Part shown: positions 18,166-27,297 of the stretch, in pieces
Layout: each line of letters starts with the position of its first letter
How positions within the stretch are numbered: the stretch's first letter is position 1
The notes under the pieces: model-generated
Databases searched by the model: none
What the model saw: only the letters and a program-made list of their open reading frames with translations
Told to the model about the DNA's origin: nothing
From: Anderseniella sp. Alg231-50
GTDB lineage: Bacteria > Pseudomonadota > Alphaproteobacteria > Rhizobiales > Aestuariivirgaceae
Length of the DNA: 64,000 bases
NCBI RefSeq assembly: GCF_900149695.1
Contig: NZ_LT703004.1
Coordinates: 640,522-704,521 of the forward strand
Direction of reading: 5' to 3'
Translations under genes and position numbers: made by a program

Positions 18166-19095
18166 CTAGAACTTCACCTGATCTCCGCCCTTGAGCGCCA
18201 GGCGTTGCCTGGCTTGAGCAGGTGTTGCGACCGTCAAGCCGAGATTTTCGACAATGCCCCTTATCTTGCGAACCTGGTCGGCATTGGATTTAGCCAGTTC
18301 ACCGGGGCCGATATAGAGGCTGTCTTCAAGTCCAACCCGCAGATTGCCGCCCAGCATGGCCGATTGCGTGCCGAATGCCATTTGATGGCGCCCTGCAGCC
18401 AGCACCGACCATTCGTACCTGTCACCGAACAGCTTGTCCGCGATGGTGTGCATGTGCATCAGATTGTCGAGATCAGCCCCCACACCGCCAAGGATGCCAA
18501 ACACCATCTGAATGAAGAACGGCGGTTTGATAATGCCTTTGTCGACAAACCAGGCCACATTGTACAAATGGCCCAGGTCATAGCACTCGAACTCGAACCG
18601 CGTGCCATGACCGTCACCCAGTGTTTTGATGGCGTACTCAATGGTCTTGAATGTATTGGGGAAGATGAAGTCCCTGGTCATTTCCAGGAAAGCCGGCTCC
18701 CAGTCATGCTGCCAGTCTGAATATTTCTCCAGCATCGGGAAAATACCGAAATTCATTGACCCCATATTGAGGGACGCCATTTCCGGGCTGGCATGGGTCG
18801 CAGCGGCCAGGCGCTCGTCCATGGACATGCCGAGGCCACCACCCGTCGATATATTGATGACCGCATCGGTCGATTGCTTGATGACCGGCAGAAACTGCAT
18901 GAAGGTCTCGGGCCGCGGATCAGGCTTGCCGGTTTCAGGATCGCGGGCATGCAGATGAATGATCGATGCACCGGCCTCTGCCGCGTCGATGGCGGCAGTC
19001 GCGATCTGGGCGGGCGTGATCGGCAGATGCGGCGACATGGTGGGCGTATGAATGCCACCGGTCGGCGCGCAGGTGATGATGACAGGGTTCGCCAT
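18166..19095 (-). CDS. BKACE-family beta-keto acid cleavage enzyme, probable dehydrocarnitine cleavage
   Basis: 309 residues. The family start VIITCAPTGGIHTPTMSPHLPIT, zinc ligands His47/His49 in IIHLHARDPETG, and INISTGGGLGMSMDERLAA are characteristic of BKACE (DUF849) enzymes. These condense a beta-keto acid with acetyl-CoA to give acetoacetate and a new acyl-CoA. Next to a carnitine-dehydrogenase-like gene the likely substrate is 3-dehydrocarnitine, giving betainyl-CoA. No separate betainyl-CoA thioesterase is present in the operon, so the pathway end is unresolved. Confidence 0.85.
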   Translation of the reverse strand: MANPVIITCAPTGGIHTPTMSPHLPITPAQIATAAIDAAEAGASIIHLHARDPETGKPDPRPETFMQFLPVIKQSTDAVINISTGGGLGMSMDERLAAATHASPEMASLNMGSMNFGIFPMLEKYSDWQHDWEPAFLEMTRDFIFPNTFKTIEYAIKTLGDGHGTRFEFECYDLGHLYNVAWFVDKGIIKPPFFIQMVFGILGGVGADLDNLMHMHTIADKLFGDRYEWSVLAAGRHQMAFGTQSAMLGGNLRVGLEDSLYIGPGELAKSNADQVRKIRGIVENLGLTVATPAQARQRLALKGGDQVKF

Positions 19096-19099
19096 GTCT

Positions 19100-19894
19100 C
19101 TAGAGCCTCATCTGCTGGACTTGCGCGGACAGACCGCCATCGAGCACCCAGAGTTGGCCGGATGCGTAACGCGCCTCGTCAGACGCCAGCCAGTTAACCA
19201 GATTGGCAATATCTTCAGGCGTGCCGCAGGTCCGTGTCGGGTGCACAGCCTTGACCGCATCCAGCACCGTATCCAGTGACCCCCCGCCTGCGCCGGAGCC
19301 TTCACCTGAAAAGAAACTGCGCAGCATTGGCGTGTCCACATAACCGGGACACACGGCATTGACGCGAATGCCCTCAGGTCCGTGATCGCAGGCCATGGCC
19401 CTGGTCAGGGCATGCACCGCACCCTTGGAGGCGCAATAGGCGGCAAGACCGGGATCGGCGATGAAACCGTCATAGGATCCGAAATTGATGATCGAGGCTC
19501 CAGTTCCCGAAGCTGCCGCCTGCCGCATCAGCGGCAAGGCGTGTTTCGATGTCAGGAAGGTGCCGGTCACGTTGATTGCAAAAATACGGTTCCAGTCATC
19601 AAGTGATGTCTGCTCGATCGTGTGCTCGATCTCGATACCGGCCGCGTTGACCAGCACATCAAGCCTGCCGCACTCGGCGTCGACCTTCGCCATGGCCGCC
19701 TTGGCATCTGCTTCGGATGTCACATCCAGCTTCACGAAGCGGCTGTCGTCAGTTGCGGCATCTTCCAGTGATCCGTGTTCGCTCAGGTCAGCCGCGAAAA
19801 CTGTCGCGCCTTCCTTGAGGAAGCGGGCACAGATTGCCCGGCCAATGCCGCCGCGGCCGCCTGTGACGAGCGCCACCTTGTCCTTCAGTTGCAT
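19100..19894 (-). CDS. SDR-family oxidoreductase (second of two in the operon)
   Basis: 264 residues from ATG 19894, one base after the sulfatase stop. It has LVTGGRGGIGRAICARFL, NAAGIEIEHT, Ser in INFGSYDG (slightly unusual GSYDG motif), and YCASKGAVHALTRA (Tyr-x3-Lys). It also has an insert SGEGSGAGGGSLDTVLDAVKAVHPTR before the C-terminal LVNWLASDEARYASG. It is a distinct subgroup from the other SDR of the operon, so the two probably act on different steps. Substrate unknown. Confidence 0.87.
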   Translation of the reverse strand: MQLKDKVALVTGGRGGIGRAICARFLKEGATVFAADLSEHGSLEDAATDDSRFVKLDVTSEADAKAAMAKVDAECGRLDVLVNAAGIEIEHTIEQTSLDDWNRIFAINVTGTFLTSKHALPLMRQAAASGTGASIINFGSYDGFIADPGLAAYCASKGAVHALTRAMACDHGPEGIRVNAVCPGYVDTPMLRSFFSGEGSGAGGGSLDTVLDAVKAVHPTRTCGTPEDIANLVNWLASDEARYASGQLWVLDGGLSAQVQQMRL

Positions 19895-19895
19895 C

Positions 19896-21431
19896 CTAGT
19901 CACCTTTGCCTGCAGGGGGAAAACGATAGCGCGTTGCCGCCTCGGTCCAGTCCATGTGGTTGCGGACATACTGCCGGCTTGCATCCGATGGCGGATTGTA
20001 ATCCCAGTGTTCACCGGCACCGGCCTGCATGGCCGCATGCAAGGCGTGCCGGGATTTCTGGGTGGCAATCACATTTTTCCGCAACTCCTCGCTGTCCCAG
20101 CGTTGCGAGACTTCGGCGGCAAAATCTGCAGCAACGTTTGCGTAGGCGGGATCAGTGGCAAGGTTGACCCTTTCAAGCGGGTCTTTCTCCAGGTCGTAGA
20201 GCTGGGCCGGGTCAGGATCACAATGAATGTACTTGTAAGGTCCGCGCCTGATCATGAACACCGGATAAGGTGTCATCTCGGCGCAGTATTCCGCGATGGC
20301 TTCGTCCACGGCGTCGGTTTTTCCGCGGGCCAGGGGCATCAGGCTGCGGCCATCTACAGGCTCACCCAGTATGGCGGCATCACCGCCTGCGATCTCAAGT
20401 AAAGTCGGCAGGACATCCACCAGGGAACAGGCATTTGGTGCAGTCCCGTGCGCGACACCCGGCCCGGCCATCACCAGCGGCACGCGGGCTGAATGCTCGA
20501 AGAAATTCATCTTGTACCAGAGGCCGCGTTCACCGAGCATGTCGCCGTGATCTGCGGTCACAATAACAATTGTATTGTCGAGCTCTCCGATCTCTTCCAG
20601 CGTCTTCACCATCTGGCCGATCTTGCTGTCGAAATAGCTGACATTGGCGAGGTAGGCCCGTCGTGCCCGGCGCACTTCTTCACCTGACAACGGTACGTAG
20701 CTGGCTTCAATGCCGTCCATCAGGCGGCGTGAAAACGCGTCCTGGTCCTCAAGCGCCGGCAAGTATTCCGGCATGTCAATGTCATCGTCGGAATACAGGT
20801 CCCACCATTCCGGGCGTGTGACATAAGGATCATGTGGATGGATGAAACTGGCGACAAGGGCAAATGGCGCGGCATTGCCGTGGGCCTTGTCGCGAGCGAA
20901 ATCAAACAGCCAGCGCCGGGCGGCGAAGCCCACCTCGTCATCATAATCGATCTGGAATGTGGCCTGTGCAACACCGCTTTCCTTGACGGTCTGCATGTTG
21001 TGGTACCATTTGTCGATGCGCTCATCATGCGCTTCCCAATCGGGCGTCCAGGCGAAATCGGCTGGGTAGATGTCCGTCGTCACCCGGTCTTCGAAACCAT
21101 GTTTCTGATCGGGGCCGACAAAGTGCATTTTTCCGGACAGGCAGGTGCGGTAGCCAAGTGCCTTGAGGTAGTGGGCAAAAGTCGGCACCGACGCCCTGAA
21201 CTCCGACGCGTTGTCATAGGCCGCGATGCGGCTGATCAACTGGCCGGACATGAAGGAAAAGCGCGATGGCGCACACAAGGGCGAGTTGCAGTAAGCCGCA
21301 TCAAACCGCATACCGCGTGCCGCAACCGCATCCAGGTGGGGTGTCTTGGCGGCACGGTGACCGTACGCTCCGGTGAAATGCGGCGCCAGCTGGTCGGCCA
21401 TGATCACGACGATATTTGACTGCGGCTTCAC
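19896..21431 (-). CDS. betC: Choline-sulfatase-like arylsulfatase
   Basis: 511 residues from GTG 21431, which overlaps the Rieske gene stop (GTGA). The formylglycine motif is Cys53 in LCAPSRFSFMSG. BetC-like features follow: LSGKMHFVGPDQKHGFEDR, HPHDPY metal/His region, VTADHGDMLGERGLWYKMNFFEHSARVPL, and a C-terminal tail WDYNPPSDASRQYVRNHMDW that matches the choline-sulfatase C-terminus. It should hydrolyse choline-O-sulfate to choline and sulfate in the cytoplasm (no signal peptide). In a carnitine-like operon a different sulfated quaternary alcohol is also possible. Confidence 0.82.
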   Translation of the reverse strand: MKPQSNIVVIMADQLAPHFTGAYGHRAAKTPHLDAVAARGMRFDAAYCNSPLCAPSRFSFMSGQLISRIAAYDNASEFRASVPTFAHYLKALGYRTCLSGKMHFVGPDQKHGFEDRVTTDIYPADFAWTPDWEAHDERIDKWYHNMQTVKESGVAQATFQIDYDDEVGFAARRWLFDFARDKAHGNAAPFALVASFIHPHDPYVTRPEWWDLYSDDDIDMPEYLPALEDQDAFSRRLMDGIEASYVPLSGEEVRRARRAYLANVSYFDSKIGQMVKTLEEIGELDNTIVIVTADHGDMLGERGLWYKMNFFEHSARVPLVMAGPGVAHGTAPNACSLVDVLPTLLEIAGGDAAILGEPVDGRSLMPLARGKTDAVDEAIAEYCAEMTPYPVFMIRRGPYKYIHCDPDPAQLYDLEKDPLERVNLATDPAYANVAADFAAEVSQRWDSEELRKNVIATQKSRHALHAAMQAGAGEHWDYNPPSDASRQYVRNHMDWTEAATRYRFPPAGKGD

Positions 21432-22567
21432 TTCGCGATCCTGGCATAGGCATCCAGCACCAGGCCATGGAAGTGGTGCAATGCATGTTCCGACTTGCCG
21501 GAACCTTCCGGGTCATTGACAATCCGCCCCTGGTCGAAGGCGGGCGTGTTCATGCCGCGCTGTACGCTTTCCACTAGGCCAATGTCCTCAACCTGAAGCA
21601 CCTCGTCCAGATAGCGGATCGCCTCTTTTTCCATGTCATCGGCGTCCGGTGTTTCCAGGAAAAAATCGTAGGTCTCCAGGGTCCGGTCCGGGCCGGCGGG
21701 AATGATGTTCAGAACGATCATCGAGCTTCGGCCCGGATAACGCATCAGGCAGGTATTGGGCCACAGCCACCAGACCGCGTGCGTGCGCACCGTGGCATTG
21801 GAAACATCATAAGCACTGTTGCTGCCGCTGCCCGCATCGGCCATGTGGCTGGAATAAATGCCGTGCGTGGTCACCTTGTAGGTGTCCATGTCAACCAGCG
21901 AACAGAAGTCCTTGTGAGCGGTTGGGCAGTGATAACATTCCAGGAAATTGTCGACGACGTTTTTCCAGTTGGATTTGATGTCGTAGGTCAACCGATGGCC
22001 GAACGTGAGCTGGTCGACATCCGGCGCCCAATGGCGAATTTCAGTTTCCAGGTCACCGGACTGAGAAGCCAGAGACGGCGCTTCAGGGTCCAGGTTTACG
22101 AAGACAAACCCGCAAAACTCCCCGACCTGAATCTGGTCCAGACAGATCGACTGGGTATCAAAGTCCTTGAGTGCTTCGGTATGCGGTGCCCGCACTAGCT
22201 GACCATCCAGCCTGTAGGTCCAGGCATGATAGGGACACATGATCTTGTTGGTGGTACCTTCACCCGACAGCAACGCATGGGCGCGATGCTTGCAGACATT
22301 GTAGAAGGCCCGCAATGTGCCGTCACTGTCTCGCACGACCGCCAGCGGAGTGCCTGCAATGTCCGCAGTCACATACGATCCCGGATCGCGAAGCTTTTCG
22401 ATGTGACAAACCCATTGCCAGGACCTGGAAATGATCGCTTTCAGATCGGCCTGATGCCACTCCGGCCTGGTGTACGCTTCCGCCCGTAATGAAAGTGACC
22501 GTGAGGCATCGGCATCATAACCGGCACTGATTGCGGAAAACTCTTCTGTCGACGGTAATTGTGTCAT
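21428..22567 (-). CDS. Rieske oxygenase alpha subunit, CntA/GbcA-like
   Basis: 379 residues from ATG 22567 with GGGAAG upstream. The Rieske cluster ligands are Cys92-x-His94 and Cys111-x2-His114 (CPYHAW). The mononuclear iron site is NFLECYHCPTAH (His213, His218), with Glu210 at the bridging position where most Rieske oxygenases have Asp. Glu there is typical of quaternary-amine oxygenases such as carnitine oxygenase CntA and glycine-betaine oxygenase GbcA. The C-terminus (VESVQRGM...GRIV...SEHALHHFH) also matches this group. The reductase subunit is not encoded nearby. The sequence alone does not separate carnitine from betaine. Confidence 0.87.
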   Translation of the reverse strand: MTQLPSTEEFSAISAGYDADASRSLSLRAEAYTRPEWHQADLKAIISRSWQWVCHIEKLRDPGSYVTADIAGTPLAVVRDSDGTLRAFYNVCKHRAHALLSGEGTTNKIMCPYHAWTYRLDGQLVRAPHTEALKDFDTQSICLDQIQVGEFCGFVFVNLDPEAPSLASQSGDLETEIRHWAPDVDQLTFGHRLTYDIKSNWKNVVDNFLECYHCPTAHKDFCSLVDMDTYKVTTHGIYSSHMADAGSGSNSAYDVSNATVRTHAVWWLWPNTCLMRYPGRSSMIVLNIIPAGPDRTLETYDFFLETPDADDMEKEAIRYLDEVLQVEDIGLVESVQRGMNTPAFDQGRIVNDPEGSGKSEHALHHFHGLVLDAYARIAK

Positions 22568-22725
22568 GGCAAGCTTCCCATGCAAGAGCCGGCCGGTAGC
22601 CGGAGTGCTTGATTTTCACGGTAAAAGCATCGCCGGAACGCGCGATCAACAATATACATGATTAGACGTTAATTTGTCTTTTTTCGCCCTCGATCTCCAC
22701 GTCCCGGCATTAGGGCCTCAGGGAT
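22568..22725. promoter_or_regulatory. Probable control region of the quaternary-amine operon
   Basis: 158 bases between the regulator stop and the Rieske gene. The middle part is clearly AT-richer than its surroundings and contains a run of T, so a terminator for the regulator and a promoter for the operon may both sit here. I could not identify a defined AraC half-site pair. Confidence 0.3.
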
Positions 22726-23715
22726 TTACGACGTTTTCCGATGCATCGGCCATGCCCGGTATTCAAACGGAACCCTGCCCTCGATCCTGTCACGTCTGGG
22801 TGGCAGGCCGAACCTGTCACGGTAGGCCCGGCTGAACTGAGGCTGGCCGGAGAAGCCCGATGCAACCGCAACTTCAACCAGCGGCATATCAGTTTGAGTT
22901 ACCAGGCCGCGCGCGCGATCGAGCCTGATATCGCGATAGTACAGCACCGGCGTCTTTTTGACATACGCCTTGAACAACCTGTCAAGCTGGCGTTGGGATA
23001 TCTCTATCGTGCTGCAAATTTCGGGAATTGACACCGGCTCTTCGAGGTTTTTCTCCATCATTTCAATGGCGCTTTTTACAGCGGAAGGAGCCGTGTTCCC
23101 GAGCGGCTCCACAGGCTCGGGGTTTTGCGGCGTGGCCAGCGCTCGCAGGCTTTGGTGAAACACATAACGCGCTGCCGCATTGGCCAGCGCATCGCCGTGT
23201 GTGCCGCGAATGATATGCAGGGCAAAGTCAACCGACGCGCTGCCCCCGCAGCAGGTAATCGTGTTGCCGTCAAACACAAACAGGTCTTCAGAAATCTCAA
23301 CGCCCGGATACAGTTCGCTCATTGCATCAATGTGCTCATAGTGCACTGTTGCCCTTTTGCCATCCAGGAGACCGGCTCTCGCCAGAATGAAGGCGCCGGT
23401 GTCCAGCGCACCGATCGTGCTGCCCTGCCGGGCCCAACGGCGCAACGCGGTCTGAATGGGTCCATGCCAGTACTTCTCCGGCGACCAACTGGCCGACACA
23501 ATCACCACGGAGGCTGGGTTATCCTGGACGTCGGCCAATGCTTCGGTATGCAGCAACATGCCGTTGCTGGCACGGCAAAGCCCACCGGTCGCAGATGCGA
23601 CAGTCCAGTGAAAATGCGATTTACCGTCCAGATAGTTCGCTGCCCGGAACGGATCCAGGAATCCGGTCGTCGCGGACATGTTGAAATCCGGCGTGACAAA
23701 TACAAGAAGCTCCAT
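22726..23715 (-). CDS. GATase1-like AraC regulator (GbdR/CdhR type)
   Basis: 329 residues. The N-terminal two thirds form a DJ-1/PfpI-like ligand domain (VFVTPDFNMSATTGFLDPFRAANYL, GALDTGAFILARAGLLDGKRATVHYEH, TCCGGSASVDFALHII). The C-terminal part is an AraC double helix-turn-helix (VSIPEICSTIEISQRQLDRLFKAYVKKTPVLYYRDIRLDRAR, VAVASGFSGQPQFSRAYRDRFGLPP). This is the architecture of GbdR, CdhR and SouR, which sense betaines or carnitine. It lies just upstream of the catabolic operon on the same strand and is its probable activator. Confidence 0.9.
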   Translation of the reverse strand: MELLVFVTPDFNMSATTGFLDPFRAANYLDGKSHFHWTVASATGGLCRASNGMLLHTEALADVQDNPASVVIVSASWSPEKYWHGPIQTALRRWARQGSTIGALDTGAFILARAGLLDGKRATVHYEHIDAMSELYPGVEISEDLFVFDGNTITCCGGSASVDFALHIIRGTHGDALANAAARYVFHQSLRALATPQNPEPVEPLGNTAPSAVKSAIEMMEKNLEEPVSIPEICSTIEISQRQLDRLFKAYVKKTPVLYYRDIRLDRARGLVTQTDMPLVEVAVASGFSGQPQFSRAYRDRFGLPPRRDRIEGRVPFEYRAWPMHRKTS

Positions 23716-23844
23716 AACCCGAGTTCACCCAAAAACAGACAACCAGACCCGCCAAGCATGCGTCCGCCTGCAGCGGAATACAACAACGCGTCACCCGGTC
23801 TGCGCCTTAGCGGAGCTTTAACGACCATCTGACATGATTGCGCC

Positions 23845-24051
23845 ATGGCGCATTATCTGAAGTTTTCCATATCGCTGGTTTTCGCCCTGCTGGGCGTGTG
23901 GGCGTTTGTTGCCCTGCCGTTGTGGCAAGGTGTAATCAGCTTTTTCGTCATTGGCTGCTTCGGTTCATGGCTGGCCAGCAGGGTGTTCAAGCGCTACGCG
24001 ACGCTGGATGAGATCAAGGAAGACCTTCAGGCCAGGCTGGACAGCGACTGA
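23845..24051 (+). CDS. Small two-helix membrane protein
   Basis: 68 residues with two hydrophobic helices (about 5-25 and 30-48) and a charged C-terminal tail TLDEIKEDLQARLDSD on the cytoplasmic side. It is divergent from the AraC gene. I recognise no family with certainty; the length and layout are like conserved small inner-membrane proteins of unknown function. Confidence 0.55.
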   Translation: MAHYLKFSISLVFALLGVWAFVALPLWQGVISFFVIGCFGSWLASRVFKRYATLDEIKEDLQARLDSD

Positions 24052-24245
24052 ACCAGCCCAACTGGTTTGCGGTTGAAAAGGGTCGGACCGATGCCTGTTC
24101 GCTGAAATTCAGCCTTCATTGCCATTTGTAAACTTGCACAGGCAGATCTGTTCTGGTCACATGGCCGTCAATCATTTAATGAACTGCTCTGATTACGCAT
24201 TACGGTTTATTGTGATGCCGACTTACGCTTGAGGAGATTTGTAAA

Positions 24246-26096
24246 TTGCCAAAATCCAGGACCGTCATCATCGACAAACACCCCGGTCGCAGCGCCCAGG
24301 CCTTCGGCATCGCGCGGGAACTTGGAACCGACCCTGACCTGATCCACCAGCCATCCGTGGGAGTGATCGGGAACAAGGGCGACAGCCAGTGTTACATCGG
24401 GGTCCAGGACAAGGTACAGGCGATCCACGACAACCTGCTCGCCCGCATCGGCAGCGAGGCTGACCAGATGCCCATGCGCCTGGTTCAGCCGGAATACACC
24501 GTTGCCACTTCAGACGGCATCCGCAACGGCACCCGCGAAATGCGTTATTCGCTGATCGGGCGCGAGGTCACTCATGACTCGGTGTGCGAACACCTGAGCG
24601 CCAGCGGCCTGGCCGGCACCATCGCCGTGGTGGCCTGCGACAAGCCACCGGTCGGCACGCTTGCCGCATTGCTTGAGCACAACCGGCCCGCGATCATGAT
24701 GTCAGACGGCTCCATCCATCCCGGCGTTGATCCCAAGTCCAACACCCCGGTTGACCTGGTCACCGCCTACCAGGCGGCCGGCAACAAGGACGAAGCTGAG
24801 CGCATGCATATTTCGTGTGTCGCCTGCCCAGGGTTTGGCAGTTGCGGCGGCATGTTCACCTACAACACCATGCAGACCTTCATCGGGGTTGCCGGCATGC
24901 AGCCACTGCACATGGTGGCGCCGGCGTCTGACGACCCGCGCCGCCTGGAGCAGTTCCCGGCAGAGCTGGTCGGCTATCTCAAGAACCTGATCGAAACAGA
25001 TACCACGCCGAGGGACATTGTCGGGCGCGACTCCATCCGCAATGCGCTGATCGTTGCCATGGCGGTCGGCGGGTCCACCAATGTCGTGCTGCATGCGCCG
25101 GAAATCGCGCGCGCTGCCGGGTTTGCGAATTTCTGGAAGGACATCATCACGCCGGAAGAATTCAACCACATCTCACAGAATGTCGTGCCGGTGCTCACCG
25201 ATGCGCGGCCCTATGGCCGCTACTCGATGGTGGATATCGACAAAGTCGGCGGCGTTCAGGTGATCGTCAGGGAACTGCTGGAGGCAGGGCTTTTGAACGG
25301 CGATGCGCCGACGTGCACAGGGGAAACGCTGGCCGAACAGGTAGCACGGCTCGACACGCCGGCAGCCGACGGCCGGGTTGTCTATCCGGTGGCCAATCCT
25401 TACAAGCCGACCGGCGGCCTGCGGGTGCTTGGCGGCAACCTGTCGCCTGAGTTCAGCGCCGTCCTGAAACTGGCCGGCGTCGAGGGCGGCCTTGACGACA
25501 ACATGTTCCGTGGCACCGCACGCGTATTCGACGGTGAACAGGGCCTGCTCGATGCCCTCGATCATGATCCCGACAGCTTCAAGGATCATGACATGATCAT
25601 CATGCGTTATGAGGGCCCAAGCGGCGGGCCGGGTATGCCGGAAATGCTGGATTCAACTTCGCGCATTACAACCTTGTGCCGTGAGCGCGGCATTGTCGTG
25701 GCCCTGATGACCGACGCACGCTTTTCCGGCGGTTCGGTCGGGTTGGTGATCGGGCATGTCGGGCCGGAAGCAGCGCTCGGCGGACCAATTGCCTTCATCG
25801 AGGACGGCGATGAAATCATCGCGGACCTGAACAGCAACGAACTCAACTGTACCCAGTTGAATGACCCGGCCACACTGGCTGCGCGCAAGGCGGCCTGGAC
25901 CAGAACCGTCGAGGCAAACGGCGGCCTGCATCCGGCCTGCGGCGATGCCGATACCCGCCTGCTCAACCGCATGCGCCGGTCTGCCGTTCCCGCCATTCAG
26001 GGCGCAGGCATGCATCCGGACCGGCAATTGTGGGTCAACGAGCCGCGAGATCCTGTCGTGTCATCGTTCACGCCGAGCAACAAGTATCATGCCTGA
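24246..26096 (+). CDS. IlvD/Edd-family dehydratase (dihydroxy-acid or sugar-acid)
   Basis: 616 residues from TTG 24246, with GAGGAG about 9 bases upstream. Fe-S ligand regions are VACDKPPVG (CDK motif) and SCVACPGFGSCGGMFTYNTM; the end has MRYEGPSGGPGMPEML, TDARFSGGSVGLVIGHVGPEAALGGP and IEDGDEI. These fit IlvD/Edd dehydratases, which remove water from 2,3-dihydroxy acids. Both dihydroxy-acid dehydratase (branched-chain amino acids) and sugar-acid dehydratases share the motifs. The motif CDKPPVG rather than CDKTTPG argues against calling it IlvD by default. It stands with one small unknown gene downstream. Confidence 0.85.
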   Translation: MPKSRTVIIDKHPGRSAQAFGIARELGTDPDLIHQPSVGVIGNKGDSQCYIGVQDKVQAIHDNLLARIGSEADQMPMRLVQPEYTVATSDGIRNGTREMRYSLIGREVTHDSVCEHLSASGLAGTIAVVACDKPPVGTLAALLEHNRPAIMMSDGSIHPGVDPKSNTPVDLVTAYQAAGNKDEAERMHISCVACPGFGSCGGMFTYNTMQTFIGVAGMQPLHMVAPASDDPRRLEQFPAELVGYLKNLIETDTTPRDIVGRDSIRNALIVAMAVGGSTNVVLHAPEIARAAGFANFWKDIITPEEFNHISQNVVPVLTDARPYGRYSMVDIDKVGGVQVIVRELLEAGLLNGDAPTCTGETLAEQVARLDTPAADGRVVYPVANPYKPTGGLRVLGGNLSPEFSAVLKLAGVEGGLDDNMFRGTARVFDGEQGLLDALDHDPDSFKDHDMIIMRYEGPSGGPGMPEMLDSTSRITTLCRERGIVVALMTDARFSGGSVGLVIGHVGPEAALGGPIAFIEDGDEIIADLNSNELNCTQLNDPATLAARKAAWTRTVEANGGLHPACGDADTRLLNRMRRSAVPAIQGAGMHPDRQLWVNEPRDPVVSSFTPSNKYHA

Positions 26097-26105
26097 GCAG
26101 GCCGG

Positions 26106-26594
26106 TTGCACGTCTTGACTTCAAGCCAGACAGCGAGCCCGGGCGTCTACCAGCCGCGCGCTGTGTCCCGTCTCGGTGTCTGGCAAATCGGTCATCTGCG
26201 CCTGAAGGTCTATGGGATTACTGCTGACGGGCAAAAACTTACCGACGAAATCGTCAATAAGGCGCATGGCTTTGCGCAGCGCGACCTGCCGGCGCTGGTG
26301 GCTGCCGAAGGTGAGGATGACGGGCTCGGATTTGTCGTCATACACCCGGGCGAACTCGGCGTGTCGGTGCTACTGCACTGGTGGATACAAGGCTCCGTGC
26401 TGTGCCAGCACATCGAACGTACGTTATGGGGAAACGACAAGCCCATGGATACTGCCGCAAGGCCGGTCATCGCCTGTGTCTGGGAACTGGGCCTGATCGA
26501 CGCGGAACAGCGCATCTGGCGCGACACCATGATGGCGCCGGCGCCGGACGCCGGCGCCTATCTGAAAACGCACGCGTCCATCACTGAAGTCTAG
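26106..26594 (+). CDS. Conserved small cytoplasmic protein of unknown function
   Basis: About 160 residues. Start is uncertain: TTG at 26106 or 26115, or GTG at 26163; no strong ribosome site is visible, and it begins 9 bases after the dehydratase stop, so coupling is likely. Recognisable features are a globular, Trp-rich core (VWQIGHLRLKVYGI, VIHPGELGVSVLLHWWIQGSVLCQHIERTLWG) and a C-terminal WELGLIDAEQRIWRDTMM. I do not recognise the family. It has no signal peptide and no membrane helix. Confidence 0.6.
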   Translation: MHVLTSSQTASPGVYQPRAVSRLGVWQIGHLRLKVYGITADGQKLTDEIVNKAHGFAQRDLPALVAAEGEDDGLGFVVIHPGELGVSVLLHWWIQGSVLCQHIERTLWGNDKPMDTAARPVIACVWELGLIDAEQRIWRDTMMAPAPDAGAYLKTHASITEV

Positions 26595-26773
26595 AGCCAG
26601 GCCTCCTCCGCAGGACGCTGATGGTCTCGCGTGTGCCCAGGGCGAACAAAGGCGTGATTGGAGTGCCGGGACATCATGCTGCTAAAATGTTCCTGTAAAA
26701 GAGAAGGCCGGACACCATGATCCGGTATTTTCATGCTCTGGTGACGGCTCGAAAAAAACAGGCGGAAACTGTT

Positions 26774-27229
26774 ATGTTGTCGGTCGCGAAAAAGCAGGGT
26801 CTTCATCTCCTCGCTCTGTTCATCCTGTTTATGGCTGTTCAAGTGCCTGGCGCTGCGGCGCAGTCCAGCACAGACCGCGAAGCGGTTCTTGCCGTCAACA
26901 CCGAGTTCTACCGGGCGTTTCGGGAAAGCGACACTGCGGCCATGGCAAATGTATGGAGCGAGCGGGAGCCGGTTGCCGTGCAGCACCCGTCAACCGGGCG
27001 GATTGACGGACGCGAGGCAGTGTTGCAGAGCTGGGCGCAGATGATGCGCCGGCCGCCCGACATAAGCTGCGAGGTCGAAGCTGTCCGGTTTTCCACGGGC
27101 GGCTGGGCGGTGACCTGCCTGGAGAAACTCAATCCGGGAAGCGTGCGGATGATCAACATCTTTCGCAAGGACGCCGGGGACTGGAAGATGATTTACCACG
27201 GCCCGGCGCCGGAGGCCGAAAGCGTGTAG
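26774..27229 (+). CDS. Exported NTF2/SnoaL-like protein
   Basis: 151 residues from ATG 26774, which gives a clean signal peptide ending PGAAAQ; ATG 26717 with AGAAGG upstream would add 19 residues. The mature part is an NTF2-like fold of the SnoaL_3/DUF4440 type: AVLAVNTEFYRAFRESDTAAMANVWSE, VQHPSTGRIDGREAVLQSW, ending MINIFRKDAGDWKMIYHG. Such domains bind small ligands or act as simple isomerases/hydrolases; no catalytic set is obvious. Confidence 0.75.
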   Translation: MLSVAKKQGLHLLALFILFMAVQVPGAAAQSSTDREAVLAVNTEFYRAFRESDTAAMANVWSEREPVAVQHPSTGRIDGREAVLQSWAQMMRRPPDISCEVEAVRFSTGGWAVTCLEKLNPGSVRMINIFRKDAGDWKMIYHGPAPEAESV

Positions 27230-27297
27230 CAAACCGCTGGAGCGGCCCGGACTGGCCTCGCATGAGCGAACGTCAATCCGGGTGCGCACGCTTGATG

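Noticed and set aside
15000..23715. CRISPR array or phage cluster
   Set aside because: No regularly spaced repeats anywhere in the window, and no structural phage genes beside the lysozyme.
26520..26570. GC-rich palindrome that looks like a hairpin
   Set aside because: It lies inside the coding region of the 26106-26594 gene and reflects Ala/Pro/Asp codons, not a terminator.
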